A DNA stretch of 64,000 nt, from positions 45,206 to 109,205 of the forward strand of contig VGUH01000008.1 of NCBI GenBank assembly GCA_016874295.1, in the 5' to 3' direction. The stretch is from Gammaproteobacteria bacterium (GTDB lineage Bacteria > Pseudomonadota > Gammaproteobacteria > Steroidobacterales > Steroidobacteraceae). The notes below the pieces were generated by a model. That model did not search any database and was not told where the DNA came from. It saw only the letters and a program-made list of their open reading frames with translations. The position numbers were made by a program, and so were the translations under genes. Positions 32,541 through 42,384 of the stretch are shown here, piece by piece. How positions within the stretch are numbered: position 1 is the first letter of the stretch; every line of letters begins with the position of its first letter.

Positions 32541-34397
32541 CTAGATCTCGACCGCCGTCGCGAGCACGACCACGCGCCTGCTTGGCATGCGGAAGAACTC
32601 CGCCGCCTGTGCGCTCCTGCGCTGCATCCAGGCGAACAGCCGCAGCTTGAGGCCGGCGATGCCGTGGCGCGCCCGCGCGCGTACCAGGTGCCAGCCGAGG
32701 AAGAAGGTGCAGTCGTCGTCGATGCGCAGGCCCTTGCGTTTCGCGCCCGCGAGTGCGACCGCGACGTCGGGCGTCTCCATGAAGCCGAAGCGCGCGTGCA
32801 CGAGGTGCACGCCCGGGAAGATCTCCTCGGGGTAGCTGCGCGATACGACGTCCTGGCGCGGCGTGCGCTGGATGTCGAGATTCAGGATCACGATCTTCTC
32901 GTGGCAGACGCGGTTGTGCTCGAGATTGCGCAGCATCGCGGTCGGCACGAAGCCCTGGTGGCTCACGAGGAACACCGCCGTGCCCGGCACGCGGGTCGCC
33001 TGCGCGAGGAGCCGGGGCAGTTCGGCGAGCGGCACGGCTCGGCGATTGAGCTCGGCGCGCAGCAGTGCGCGGCCGTCGTGCCAGGTGACGAATACGGCGA
33101 ACATGCCGGCGGCCAGCACCAGCGGGATCCAGCCGCCACTCGGGATCTTGGTCGCGTTGCCGAGCACGAATGCGAGGTCCACGACGCCGAACAGGCCGAA
33201 CACGGCGATCACGCGCCAGAGCGGCCACTTCCAGGCGGCGCGCGCGGCGATCGCGCCGAGCAGGGTCGTGATCACCATGGTGCCGTTCACTGCCGCGCCG
33301 TAGGCGCCGGACAGGGCGCTCGAGCCCTGGAAGATCAGGACGAAGGCCGAGGTCGCGACGAACATGAACGCGTTGGTCGCCGGCACGTAGATCTGGCCAT
33401 GGACGTCGGCCGAGGTCTGCAGGACCTTCACGCGCGGCAGCAGGTCGAGCTGTACGCACTGGCGGGTGACGGAGAAGGCGCCGGAGATCGTCGCCTGCGA
33501 GGCGATGATCGCCGCCGCGGTCGCGATGGCGATCAGGTATGGCAAGGCATCGGGCGAGACGAGCTCGAAGAACGGGTTGACCGTGGCCGTCGGCGAGCGC
33601 AGGAGCAGTGCGCCCTGGCCGAAGTAGTTGAGCAGCAGCCCCGGCCACACGACCAAGAACCAGGCGATACGCACCGGCTTGCGGCCGAAGTGGCCCATGT
33701 CGATGTACAGCGCCTCGCCGCCGGTCAGCACGAGGAACACCGCGCCCAGGATCACGAGCGCGACCCCCGGATGGCCGAGCAGCACGGCGAGCGCGTACTC
33801 CGGGTCGAGCGCCATCAGGATCGCTGGCGTGTGGATGATTTCGCGCAGGCCCAGCAGGCCGATCGACACGAACCAGATCACCATGATCGGGCCGAACAGC
33901 CGGCCGATGCGCTCGGTGCCGCGGCGCTGCATCGCGAACAGCGCCAGCAGGATGCCGAGCGTGACCGGCACCACGAGGCGCTGCATGTCCGGATCGACGA
34001 TCGCGAGTCCTTCCACGGCGCCGAGCACCGAGATCGCGGGCGTGATGAGCGCGTCACAGTAGAAGAACGCCGTGCCGAGCACCGCGAGCAGGATCAGGCG
34101 CTTGCCCGCGCGTCCGTTGCCGGGGAGCCGGCTCCCGACCAGGGCGACTAGCGAGAGCACGCCGCCCTCGCCCTCGTTGTCCATGCGCAGGACCACCACG
34201 ATGTACTTCAGCGTGATGATGACGAGCAGGCTCCAGAAGATCAGCGACAGCACGCCGAGCATGGCGTTGACGTCGCCCGCACCGCCGGCGACGGCGGTCG
34301 CCTCGCGCAGCGCATAAAGCGGGCTCGTGCCGATGTCGCCGTACACGACGCCGAGCGCGCCCAGCGTGGCCGCGGGAAGGGAACGCGATTGGTTCAT
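32541..34397 (-). CDS. kup: Low-affinity potassium transporter Kup
   Basis: 618-residue K+:H+ symporter with about 12 helices (1-430) and a cytosolic C-terminal domain. Diagnostic N-terminus: [20 protein letters not shown]; further family motifs [21 protein letters not shown] and [12 protein letters not shown]. Transcribed divergently from hutU with only 55 bp between the two start codons, so their promoters must overlap. Confidence 0.95.
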   Translation of the reverse strand: MNQSRSLPAATLGALGVVYGDIGTSPLYALREATAVAGGAGDVNAMLGVLSLIFWSLLVIITLKYIVVVLRMDNEGEGGVLSLVALVGSRLPGNGRAGKRLILLAVLGTAFFYCDALITPAISVLGAVEGLAIVDPDMQRLVVPVTLGILLALFAMQRRGTERIGRLFGPIMVIWFVSIGLLGLREIIHTPAILMALDPEYALAVLLGHPGVALVILGAVFLVLTGGEALYIDMGHFGRKPVRIAWFLVVWPGLLLNYFGQGALLLRSPTATVNPFFELVSPDALPYLIAIATAAAIIASQATISGAFSVTRQCVQLDLLPRVKVLQTSADVHGQIYVPATNAFMFVATSAFVLIFQGSSALSGAYGAAVNGTMVITTLLGAIAARAAWKWPLWRVIAVFGLFGVVDLAFVLGNATKIPSGGWIPLVLAAGMFAVFVTWHDGRALLRAELNRRAVPLAELPRLLAQATRVPGTAVFLVSHQGFVPTAMLRNLEHNRVCHEKIVILNLDIQRTPRQDVVSRSYPEEIFPGVHLVHARFGFMETPDVAVALAGAKRKGLRIDDDCTFFLGWHLVRARARHGIAGLKLRLFAWMQRRSAQAAEFFRMPSRRVVVLATAVEI

Positions 34398-34452
34398 GGG
34401 GGAGCCGTCCGGCGGCGCATATCATGCCCGATCCGCGTTATCCTCGCGAATC

Positions 34453-36132
34453 ATGAATGCCGCTCCCGCCCTGAAGTCCTCCGGCCCGCGCGTCGTGCGC
34501 GCGCCGCGCGGCAAGTCCCTGAATTGCGGAAGCTGGTTGACCGAAGCGCCGTACCGGATGATCCAGAACAACCTCGATCCCGAGGTTGCCGAACACCCCG
34601 ACAAGCTGGTCGTCTACGGTGGCATCGGCAAGGCCGCGCGCAACTGGGAGGCATTCGACACGATCCTCTCGGTGCTGCGGCGCCTCAAGGACGACGAGTC
34701 GCTGCTGGTGCAGTCGGGCAAGCCGGTCGGCGTGTTCAGGACGCATCCCGACGTGCCGCGCGTGCTGATTGCGAACTCGAATCTCGTGCCGCACTGGGCC
34801 ACCTGGGAGCACTTCCACGAGCTGGACCGCAAGGGCCTCATGATGTTCGGCCAGATGACGGCGGGCTCGTGGATCTACATCGGCTCGCAAGGCATCGTGC
34901 AGGGCACCTACGAGACCTTCGGCGCCTGCGCACGCACGCACTTCGGCGGCGATGCCCGCGGCCGCTGGATCCTGACCGCCGGCCTCGGCGGCATGGGCGG
35001 CGCGCAGCCACTGGCGGCGACCATGGCGGGCTTCTCGATGCTCGCGGTCGAGTGCGACGAGTCGCGCATCGACTTTCGCCTGCGCACCGGCTACGTGGAC
35101 CGCAAGGCGATCACGCTCGACGCCGCGCTCGCGATGGTCGAAGAGGCCAAGCGCGCGAAGAAGGCGGTTTCGGTCGGCCTGCTCGGCAACGCGGCCGACG
35201 TGTTCCCCGAGCTCACGCGGCGCAAGGTCGTGCCGGATGCCGTGACCGACCAGACCTCCGCGCACGACCCGCGCAACGGCTACCTGCCGCGCGGCTGGAC
35301 CCTGGCGCAGGCGGCCGAGGCGCGGCAGAAGGATCCCGCGCGCGTCGAGCGCGAGGCGCGCGCCTCGATGAAAGTCCACGTGCAGGCGATGCTGGACCTG
35401 AAAGAGCTGGGCGCCGTCACCTTCGACTACGGCAACAACATTCGCCAGGTGGCCAAGGAAGAGGGGCTCGCGAACGCCTTCGATTTCCCGGGCTTCGTGC
35501 CGGCGTACATCCGTCCGCTGTTCTGCGAAGGTATCGGGCCGTTCCGCTGGGTGGCGCTCTCCGGCGACCCTGAGGACATCTACAGGACCGACGCGAAGGT
35601 GAAGGAGCTGATCCCCGGCGATGCGCACCTGCACCGCTGGCTCGACATGGCGCGCGAACGCATCAAGTTCCAGGGCCTGCCAGCGCGCATCTGCTGGGTC
35701 GGCCTGAAGGATCGCGCGCGGCTCGGCCTCGCGTTCAACGAAATGGTGGCGAAGGGCGAGCTCGCGGCGCCGATCGTGATCGGCCGCGATCACCTCGATT
35801 CCGGCTCGGTCGCGAGCCCGAACCGCGAGACCGAGGCGATGAAGGATGGCTCGGACGCGGTTTCCGACTGGGCATTCCTGAATGCGCTGCTCAACACGGC
35901 CGGCGGCGCGACCTGGGTCTCGATCCACCACGGCGGCGGCGTCGGCATGGGCTTCTCGCAGCACGCCGGTGTCGTGATCGTCTGCGACGGCACGGCCGCC
36001 GCGGCCGCGCGCCTCGCGCGCGTGCTGCGCAACGACCCGGGCACGGGCGTCATGCGCCACGCGGATGCGGGCTACGAGCTCGCCATCGCCTGCGCGCGTG
36101 AGCAGGGCCTCGACCTGCCGTCGGTGCGCTGA
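34453..36132 (+). CDS. hutU: Urocanate hydratase
   Basis: Second step of histidine degradation: NAD+-dependent hydration of urocanate to imidazolonepropionate. 559 residues from ATG 34453, normal length. Family motifs: [20 protein letters not shown], the NAD-binding segment [18 protein letters not shown], and [16 protein letters not shown]; the near-C-terminal [20 protein letters not shown] is also typical. Its stop overlaps the start of hutH (TGATG). No hutC-type repressor gene is adjacent. Confidence 0.97.
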   Translation: MNAAPALKSSGPRVVRAPRGKSLNCGSWLTEAPYRMIQNNLDPEVAEHPDKLVVYGGIGKAARNWEAFDTILSVLRRLKDDESLLVQSGKPVGVFRTHPDVPRVLIANSNLVPHWATWEHFHELDRKGLMMFGQMTAGSWIYIGSQGIVQGTYETFGACARTHFGGDARGRWILTAGLGGMGGAQPLAATMAGFSMLAVECDESRIDFRLRTGYVDRKAITLDAALAMVEEAKRAKKAVSVGLLGNAADVFPELTRRKVVPDAVTDQTSAHDPRNGYLPRGWTLAQAAEARQKDPARVEREARASMKVHVQAMLDLKELGAVTFDYGNNIRQVAKEEGLANAFDFPGFVPAYIRPLFCEGIGPFRWVALSGDPEDIYRTDAKVKELIPGDAHLHRWLDMARERIKFQGLPARICWVGLKDRARLGLAFNEMVAKGELAAPIVIGRDHLDSGSVASPNRETEAMKDGSDAVSDWAFLNALLNTAGGATWVSIHHGGGVGMGFSQHAGVVIVCDGTAAAAARLARVLRNDPGTGVMRHADAGYELAIACAREQGLDLPSVR

Positions 36133-37667
36133 TGGCGACGCTCACGCTGAAGCCGGGCTCGGTTTCGCTCGCGGAACTGCGCCGCATCGCGCGGGGCGGC
36201 GATGCCATCGCGCTCGCCGAGGGCTGGCGCGGACCGGTCGAGGCGGCGCTCGCCGCGGTCGCCAAGCGCCTCGCCGCGGGCGAGTCGCTCTACGGGATCA
36301 ACACCGGCTTCGGCAAGCTCGCGAAGACGCGGATCTCGGACGACGAGCTCGCAAAGCTGCAGCTGTATCTCATGCGCTCGCACGCGGCGGGCGTCGGCGC
36401 GCCGCTCGCGGACTCGATCGTGCGGCTGGTCTTGGTGCTGAAAGCCGCGAGCCTCGCGCGCGGCTTTTCCGGCGTGCGCGCGGTCGTGATCGAGCGCCTG
36501 CTGGCGCTCGTGAACGCCGGCATTCATCCGCTCGTGCCCGGGCAGGGCTCGGTCGGCGCCTCCGGCGACCTCGCGCCGCTTGCGCACCTGTCGCTCGCCC
36601 TGATCGGCGAGGGTCGGGTGCGGGTGCGGGTGCAGGGCAAGGAGCAGGACTGTGCGGCAGCGCTTGGGGCCGCCGGCATCGCGCCGCTCGAGCTCGGGCC
36701 GAAGGAGGGGCTCGCGCTCCTGAACGGCACGCAGGTCTCGACCGCGCTCGCACTCGAGGCGCTGTTCGCCGCCGAGGACCTGCTCGCCGCTTCGATACTG
36801 ACGGGCGCGATGTCGGTGGACGCGGCACTCGGCAGCCGCACGCCCTTCGATGCGCGCATCCACAATGCCCGCGGCCAGCCGGCGCAGATCGCGGTCGCCG
36901 CCGCGTTCCGCGCCGTGCTCGGCGAGAGCGACATCGGACGCAGCCACGAGCACTGTGACCGCGTGCAGGACCCGTACTCGCTGCGCTGCCAGCCGCAGGT
37001 GGCCGGCGCCTGCCTGCAGCAGGTCCAGGACGTCGCGCGCACGCTGATGCTCGAGGCGAACGGCGTCTCCGACAACCCGCTGGTGTTCGGCAAGGAAGGC
37101 GACGTCCTGTCGGGCGGCAACTTCCACGCCGAGCCGGTCGCCTTCGCCGCCGACAACCTTGCGCTCGCGATCGCCGAGATCGGCGCGCTCGGCGAGCGGC
37201 GCATCGCCATGCTGATCGACGATTCGCTGAGCCAGCTGCCGGCCTTCCTGGTGCGCCAAGGCGGGCTCAACTCGGGCTTCATGATCGCGCAGGTGACGGC
37301 GGCGGCGCTGGCTTCGGAAAACAAGTCGCTCGCGCACCCGGCCTCGGTCGACAGCCTGCCGACCTCCGCCAACCAGGAGGACCACGTCAGCATGGCGACT
37401 TTCGCGGCGCGCCGGCTCGCGCCGATGGCGGAGAACACGCGCGGCGTGCTCGCGATCGAGCTGCTCGCGGCGGCGCAGGGCATCGACTTCCGCCGCCCGC
37501 TGACTTCAAGCCCGGCGCTCGAGGCGGCGCACGCCCTGCTGCGCAGGCGGGTCGGGTTCTACGATCACGACCGATTGTTCGCCCCCGACATCGCCGCCGC
37601 GAAATCGGTCATCGCGAGCGACGAATTCCTCTCGCTCGTCCCGCCCGGCCTCACGCCCAGCCGCTAG
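36132..37667 (+). CDS. hutH: Histidine ammonia-lyase
   Basis: First step of histidine degradation: elimination of ammonia to give urocanate. 511 residues, normal length. The autocatalytic MIO cofactor arises from Ala-Ser-Gly in [20 protein letters not shown]; other motifs are [16 protein letters not shown] and [14 protein letters not shown]. Coupled to hutU by a 1-base overlap. A 142-bp gap follows, with a likely promoter for the next gene. Confidence 0.97.
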   Translation: MATLTLKPGSVSLAELRRIARGGDAIALAEGWRGPVEAALAAVAKRLAAGESLYGINTGFGKLAKTRISDDELAKLQLYLMRSHAAGVGAPLADSIVRLVLVLKAASLARGFSGVRAVVIERLLALVNAGIHPLVPGQGSVGASGDLAPLAHLSLALIGEGRVRVRVQGKEQDCAAALGAAGIAPLELGPKEGLALLNGTQVSTALALEALFAAEDLLAASILTGAMSVDAALGSRTPFDARIHNARGQPAQIAVAAAFRAVLGESDIGRSHEHCDRVQDPYSLRCQPQVAGACLQQVQDVARTLMLEANGVSDNPLVFGKEGDVLSGGNFHAEPVAFAADNLALAIAEIGALGERRIAMLIDDSLSQLPAFLVRQGGLNSGFMIAQVTAAALASENKSLAHPASVDSLPTSANQEDHVSMATFAARRLAPMAENTRGVLAIELLAAAQGIDFRRPLTSSPALEAAHALLRRRVGFYDHDRLFAPDIAAAKSVIASDEFLSLVPPGLTPSR

Positions 37668-37809
37668 CGCTGCCCAGGCGCAGGTTCGTGCCGCGCGTGC
37701 CGGACGGATGGCAGCGCGACACGTGCGCTACTGCGTTGTGGCTTCGCCTATTTCAAGCTCCGCTCGGCGGCAGGCTATAGTGCGCACCTTGCACCGCACA
37801 AGCGAGCCC

Positions 37810-38928
37810 ATGGCAACACGAGCGACGGCGGGTCTGATCGGATGGCGGGGAATGGTGGGTTCCGTGCTGGTCGAGCGCATGCGTGCCGAAGGCGATGGTG
37901 CAGTCGTCGAGCCGCGGTTCTTTTCGACCACGCAGGCGGGCGGGGCGGCTCCTGACGTCGGCCAGGGCGCGGCGCGCGTCGGCGATGCGAACGACCTGGA
38001 CGCGCTCGCGCGCTGCGACATCCTCGTGTCCTGCCAGGGCGGCGACTACACCGAGGCCGTTCATCCGCAGCTGCGCGCGCGGGGCTGGGGCGGCCACTGG
38101 ATCGACGCGGCCTCGGCGCTGCGGATGAAGCACGAGTCGGTGATCATCCTCGACCCGGTCAATCGGCCCGTGATCGACGCCGCGCTCGCTGCGGGCCGCC
38201 GCGACTGGATCGGCGGCAACTGCACCGTGAGCCTGATGCTGATGGCCTTTGGCGGGCTGTTCCGCGCCGGCCTGGTCGAGTGGATGACGACGATGACCTA
38301 CCAGGCGGCGTCGGGCGCAGGCGCGCGCGAGATGCGCGAGCTGCTCGTGCAGATGGGCCATCTGCGCGACGCCGCGGGCGGCCTGCTCGACGATCCCGCG
38401 AGCGCGATCCTCGACATCGACCGCCGTGCGAGCGCCGCGCTGCGGAACGACATGCCGGCCGAACGACTGGGTTTTCCGCTGGCGGGGAGCCTGCTGCCCT
38501 GGATCGACCGCGACCTCGGCAACGGTTACAGCCGCGAGGAGCTCAAGGCGGGCGCGGAGGGCAACAAGATCCTCGGGTTGTCGGCGGCGCCGGTTCCCAT
38601 CGATGGCCTCTGCGTGCGCATCGGCGCGATGCGCTGCCACAGCCAGGCTGTCACCATCAAGCTGAAGCGCCCGATGCAGCTCGCCGAGGTCGAGCGCATC
38701 ATCGCGGGCGCGCACGAGTGGGTGCGCCTGGTGCCCAACGAACGCGAGGCGTCGCTTTCGGAGCTCACGCCCGCCGCGGTGACCGGCAAGCTCGATGTCG
38801 CCGTCGGCCGCGTGCGCCACCTCGCCATGGGAGACGACTACATCACTGCGTTCACGGTCGGTGACCAGCTCCTGTGGGGCGCGGCTGAACCGCTCCGGCG
38901 CATGCTGCGATTGCTCGTCGGGCGCTGA
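37810..38928 (+). CDS. asd: Aspartate-semialdehyde dehydrogenase
   Basis: Reduces aspartyl-phosphate to aspartate semialdehyde on the path to lysine/DAP, threonine and methionine. 372 residues of the gram-negative type. N-terminal NADP motif GLIGWRGMVGSVLVERM; catalytic Cys138 in WIGGNCTVSLMLMA; His in RIGAMRCHSQAVTIKL. ATG 37810 gives the exact family N-terminus. A TATAGT -10 box at 37776-37781 lies 29 bp before the start, with only a weak -35. Not in an amino-acid operon; the MFS gene follows after 10 bp. Confidence 0.94.
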   Translation: MATRATAGLIGWRGMVGSVLVERMRAEGDGAVVEPRFFSTTQAGGAAPDVGQGAARVGDANDLDALARCDILVSCQGGDYTEAVHPQLRARGWGGHWIDAASALRMKHESVIILDPVNRPVIDAALAAGRRDWIGGNCTVSLMLMAFGGLFRAGLVEWMTTMTYQAASGAGAREMRELLVQMGHLRDAAGGLLDDPASAILDIDRRASAALRNDMPAERLGFPLAGSLLPWIDRDLGNGYSREELKAGAEGNKILGLSAAPVPIDGLCVRIGAMRCHSQAVTIKLKRPMQLAEVERIIAGAHEWVRLVPNEREASLSELTPAAVTGKLDVAVGRVRHLAMGDDYITAFTVGDQLLWGAAEPLRRMLRLLVGR

Positions 38929-38938
38929 TCGCCGCCGC

Positions 38939-40177
38939 ATGTCAGTCCTGGATAGCACAGGCGCGCCGCTCGGCCGGCTGCTCCAGTACCCGGGTTTCAC
39001 ACGCTTCCTGTCGGCGCGGCTGCTCGCCTTGGTCGCGGTGCAGATGCAGACCGTCGCCGTCGGCTGGCAGGTTTACGCGATCACCGGCAAGCCGCTCGAC
39101 CTCGGCCTCATCGGCCTCTCGCAGTTCCTGCCGTTCGTGCTCCTGGTCCTGCCGGCCGGGCACGTCGCCGACCGGCACAACCGCGCCGCGATCCTCGCGC
39201 TGTGCATCGCGCTCGAGTTCTTCTGCGCGCTCGCCCTGCTTGCCTTCACGCTGTCAGGCCTCGAGGTCGCCTGGCCGGTGTTTGCGGTGATGGTCGTGTT
39301 CGGCGTCGCGCGCGCGTTCTCGATGCCGGCGGGGCAGGCGATCATGCCGAACCTGGTTCCGCCGTCGCTGTTCTCGCGCGCCGTGGCCGTGAACTCGAGC
39401 ACCTGGCAGGTCTCCACGATCGTCGGGCCGGCGATCGGCGGCCTCGTCTACCTCGCGGGCCCGGACATCGTCTATGCGTCGGTTGCGGGACTGCTCGCCG
39501 CGGCCTTCCTGCTCGTGGTCGGTGTCAGGACCGAAAAGCCCGAGCGACCCGAGCAGCCAGACGGCTGGCGTACGCTGCTCGTGGGGCTGCGCTTCGTGTG
39601 GCGCAGGAAGGTGATCCTGGGCGCGGTGTCGCTCGACCTGTTCGCCGTGCTGTTCGGCGGGGCGGTCGCACTCCTGCCCGCCTACGCGAGTGACATCCTG
39701 CACGTCGGCCCGGACGGTTTCGGCTGGCTGCGCGCCGCGCCTGGCATCGGTGCCGCCATCGTTGCGATGTTCCTCGCCTGGCGCCCGATCACGCGCCACG
39801 TGGGCGCGAAGATGTTCGGCGGCGTCGCGCTGTTCGGCGCCGCGACCGTGGTGTTCGGGCTGTCGCACGAGTTCTTCGTCTCGCTCGCGGCGCTCATCGT
39901 CATCGGCGCCTCGGACATGGTGAGCGTCTATATCCGCCACATGCTGGTGCAGCTCGAGACGCCCGACGGCATCCGCGGCCGCGTGAGCGCGGTGAACGCG
40001 GTGTTCATCGGCGCCTCGAACGAGCTCGGCGAATTCGAGTCGGGGTTGACGGCCGCCTGGTGGGGATTGAAGCCCGCGGTCGTGGTCGGCGGCCTCGCGA
40101 GCATCGCGATCGCCGTAATCTGGACGAAGTGGTTCCCGGCGCTGCGCCGGATCGACGAATTCCCGCGGCCGAAATAG
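38939..40177 (+). CDS. MFS exporter (EntS-like)
   Basis: 412-residue, 12-helix transporter resembling the enterobactin exporter group. The loop-2/3 signature is VLPAGHVADRHNRAAILAL, and the N-terminal helix begins FTRFLSARLLALVAVQMQTV. The second half contains IRGRVSAVNAVFIGASNELGEFESG, a conserved stretch of this subgroup. There is no siderophore gene nearby, so the substrate is open. The SOS promoter of the next gene begins 4 bp after its stop. Confidence 0.87.
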   Translation: MSVLDSTGAPLGRLLQYPGFTRFLSARLLALVAVQMQTVAVGWQVYAITGKPLDLGLIGLSQFLPFVLLVLPAGHVADRHNRAAILALCIALEFFCALALLAFTLSGLEVAWPVFAVMVVFGVARAFSMPAGQAIMPNLVPPSLFSRAVAVNSSTWQVSTIVGPAIGGLVYLAGPDIVYASVAGLLAAAFLLVVGVRTEKPERPEQPDGWRTLLVGLRFVWRRKVILGAVSLDLFAVLFGGAVALLPAYASDILHVGPDGFGWLRAAPGIGAAIVAMFLAWRPITRHVGAKMFGGVALFGAATVVFGLSHEFFVSLAALIVIGASDMVSVYIRHMLVQLETPDGIRGRVSAVNAVFIGASNELGEFESGLTAAWWGLKPAVVVGGLASIAIAVIWTKWFPALRRIDEFPRPK

Positions 40178-40181
40178 CGGC

Positions 40182-40210
40182 TTGACCTTGGCAGGGCATA
40201 TCTGTATATC
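40182..40210 (+). promoter_or_regulatory. Sigma-70-type promoter of the radical SAM gene
   Basis: TTGACC (40182-40187), 17-bp spacer, TATATC (40205-40210). The predicted start point is 40216-40218, at or 1-3 nt before the ATG at 40219, so the transcript would be nearly leaderless. Confidence 0.7.
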
Positions 40211-40217
40211 CATACAG
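40202..40217 (+). promoter_or_regulatory. LexA (SOS) box
   Basis: CTGTATATCCATACAG is a perfect CTGT-N8-ACAG palindrome that covers the -10 element and start point of the promoter, the ideal place for repression. It differs from the E. coli consensus only inside the spacer. It implies induction of the downstream gene by DNA damage. Confidence 0.85.
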
Positions 40218-40218
40218 T

Positions 40219-42333
40219 ATGCCGTTGATACTGGACAAGAGCAGGGGAGCCGTCTCCAACCGAACCTGCCGCTTCGAATCGCTCACCCTCGAGCGCGTGG
40301 ACGACGGCTGGGGCGTCGCCGACGAGCCGCTGCCGCCGCTCGAGACGATCGTGCAGGCCGAGCCGCCGGCGAGCGTCATCACGCGAAATAACTCGCCGGA
40401 CATTCCCTTTGACTTGTCGGTCAACCCGTATCGCGGCTGCGAGCATGGCTGCACTTACTGCGCCTCTGGCGAGACTCCAATTCTCATGGCTGACGGGAGT
40501 GAGAAACCCCTCGCCGATGTTGTGATAGGCGATGAAATCTACGGCACCCGAAAAATTGGCTTTTACCGCCGATATGTTCGAACGAGAGTGTTGGCTCACT
40601 GGAAAACGAACAAGGTCGCATGGCGTGTTCGGCTGAAAGATGGAACTGAACTTACTGCGAGCGGCGATCATCGTTTCCTCACCGAGCGCGGCTGGAAGTT
40701 TGTTGCGCCCGCGAGTTTTCACGGCCAGCGGCCTCATCTGACGGTGAATAACACTCTGATGGGTATGGGGGCTCTACGCGCTCCTGTGGTTGCCGAGCAT
40801 ACGAGCGACTACCGGCGCGGCTATCTATGCGGATTGATACGGGGCGACGGTCACATAGGTGTCTACCCGACCAGGCGATCAGGGCGAGTTGTCGGTGAAG
40901 GTCACGGTTTTCGCTTGGCAATGGCTGATATTGCTGCTTTCGATCGAGCGACGAAATATTTGGCTGAATTTGGCATAGGAGTCCATCGGTTCTTTTTCCA
41001 ATCGGAAACTTCAGTGCGTCGTCGCATCGAAGCAATCAGAACTGGCGCAAGATCTTCAGTGGCCGCTATTCGCAAGCTGATCGAGTGGCCAGGCCGCCCC
41101 GAAGGAAATTGGGCACGTGGCTACGTGGGTGGAATGTTTGATGCGGAGGGTTCCTTCGGTGACGCTTGCATTCGCATATCAAATACAGACGCCCGGATCA
41201 TCGAAGTGCTACGGGAAAGTCTTCACATCAACCACTTCGAATCCGTGATCGAAACAAGACGAATCGGCTCACCAAAGCCGGTTCACCATGTTCGTGTTCG
41301 CGGAGGCCTCAGAGAAAATCTAAGGTTCATGCGAGCGTTTCATCCGGGCATTGATCGGAAACGTGATTTCTCCGGCTTGGCCGTCAAATCGGGCGCGAGT
41401 CTCGATATCGTCGAGATCGAGCCGCTCGGCAAGTCACAGGAGCTTTTTGACATCACGACCGGCACCGGCGATTTCATCGCCAATGGGGTTATCAGCCACA
41501 ACTGCTACGCCCGCCCGAGCCACCAGTACATGGGATTTTCCGCCGGCCTCGACTTCGAGACGCGGCTCTTCTACAAGAAGGACGCGGCGGCCCACCTGCG
41601 CGAGGAACTGAACCGCCGCTCCTATATCTGCAGCCCGATCAACCTCGGCGCCAACACCGACCCGTACCAGCCGCTCGAGCGCAAGCTCGGCGTGACCCGC
41701 TCGATCCTGGAAGTGCTCGCCGAGAGCCATCACCCGGTCACGATCGTGACCAAGGGCGCGCTGGTGGTCCGCGACCTCGACGTGCTTGCACGGCTCGCCG
41801 CGGAACGACTCGTGAAAGTGTTTGTCAGTGTGACGACGCTCGACGACGAACTGAAGCGCCGCATGGAGCCCCGCGCCGCCTCGCCCCGGGCCCGGCTGGC
41901 GGCGATCGGCAAACTCGCCGAGGCTGGCATCCCGGTCGGCGTGATGTACGCCCCGGTCGTGCCCGCGATCAACGACCACGAGCTCGAGGCGGTGCTGGAA
42001 GCCTCGGCGGCAGCAGGCGCGACGGCGGCGGGTCATGTCCTGTTGCGGCTGCCGGGCGAGGTGAGGGATCTCTTCCATGAGTGGCTCGACCTGCATTTCC
42101 CGGACCGCGCGCAGAAGGTGCGCAATCGGATCCGCGAACTGCGCGGCGGGCGCGACAACGACCCGCGCTTCGGGCACCGCATGCGCGGCCAGGGCCCCTG
42201 GGCCGAGTTGCTGCGCCGGCGCTTCGACGCCGCCTGCAGGAAACATGGGCTCGTCAGCGGCAGGGCCGAACCGCTCTCCACGGCGCTTTTCCGGCCGCCA
42301 AGCCGCACGCCGGGGCAGATGGAACTGTGGTGA
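40219..42333 (+). CDS. PA0069/Rv2578c-family radical SAM protein interrupted by an intein
   Basis: A 704-codon precursor; removal of the 348-residue intein leaves a 356-residue radical SAM enzyme related to SplB-like proteins. The extein has RGAVSN at the N-terminus, the iron-sulfur motif CxxxCxxC (Cys74, Cys78, and a third Cys supplied after splicing in CYARPSHQYMG), LDFETRLFYKKDA, and YICSPINLGANTDPYQPLER. Family function is unknown; the fold and its LexA control suggest nucleic-acid repair or damage response. The P. aeruginosa relative PA0069 is, to my knowledge, a LexA-regulon gene. Expression appears controlled by the SOS box immediately upstream. ATG 40219 is the only possible start: an in-frame stop lies at 40183. 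Confidence 0.92.
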   Translation: MPLILDKSRGAVSNRTCRFESLTLERVDDGWGVADEPLPPLETIVQAEPPASVITRNNSPDIPFDLSVNPYRGCEHGCTYCASGETPILMADGSEKPLADVVIGDEIYGTRKIGFYRRYVRTRVLAHWKTNKVAWRVRLKDGTELTASGDHRFLTERGWKFVAPASFHGQRPHLTVNNTLMGMGALRAPVVAEHTSDYRRGYLCGLIRGDGHIGVYPTRRSGRVVGEGHGFRLAMADIAAFDRATKYLAEFGIGVHRFFFQSETSVRRRIEAIRTGARSSVAAIRKLIEWPGRPEGNWARGYVGGMFDAEGSFGDACIRISNTDARIIEVLRESLHINHFESVIETRRIGSPKPVHHVRVRGGLRENLRFMRAFHPGIDRKRDFSGLAVKSGASLDIVEIEPLGKSQELFDITTGTGDFIANGVISHNCYARPSHQYMGFSAGLDFETRLFYKKDAAAHLREELNRRSYICSPINLGANTDPYQPLERKLGVTRSILEVLAESHHPVTIVTKGALVVRDLDVLARLAAERLVKVFVSVTTLDDELKRRMEPRAASPRARLAAIGKLAEAGIPVGVMYAPVVPAINDHELEAVLEASAAAGATAAGHVLLRLPGEVRDLFHEWLDLHFPDRAQKVRNRIRELRGGRDNDPRFGHRMRGQGPWAELLRRRFDAACRKHGLVSGRAEPLSTALFRPPSRTPGQMELW
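40459..41502 (+). other. Full-length intein with LAGLIDADG homing endonuclease
   Basis: 348 residues inserted in the radical SAM protein. Splice block A starts at Cys1 (CASGETPILMADGSEKPLAD); block B is TASGDHRFLTERGW with the Thr-x-x-His; block F is ELFDITTGTGDFIANG; block G ends ISHN with Cys as the +1 residue. Two endonuclease helices are present: YLCGLIRGDGHIG and YVGGMFDAEGSFGD, each with the acidic residue of a LAGLIDADG motif. All residues for class 1 splicing are present, so it should be active. The insert is visibly AT-richer than its flanks, which supports horizontal arrival. After splicing the +1 Cys becomes the third ligand of the 4Fe-4S cluster. Confidence 0.95.
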
Positions 42334-42384
42334 CCCGGGCGTATACTCGGGATACGCGGGGAGCGCATTGAGACGAGGAATTTC

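Noticed and set aside
40219..42333. Interpreting the low-GC insert as an inserted gene or misassembly
   Set aside because: The frame is open throughout, both splice junctions and all intein blocks are present, and removing the insert restores the exact CxxxCxxC motif.
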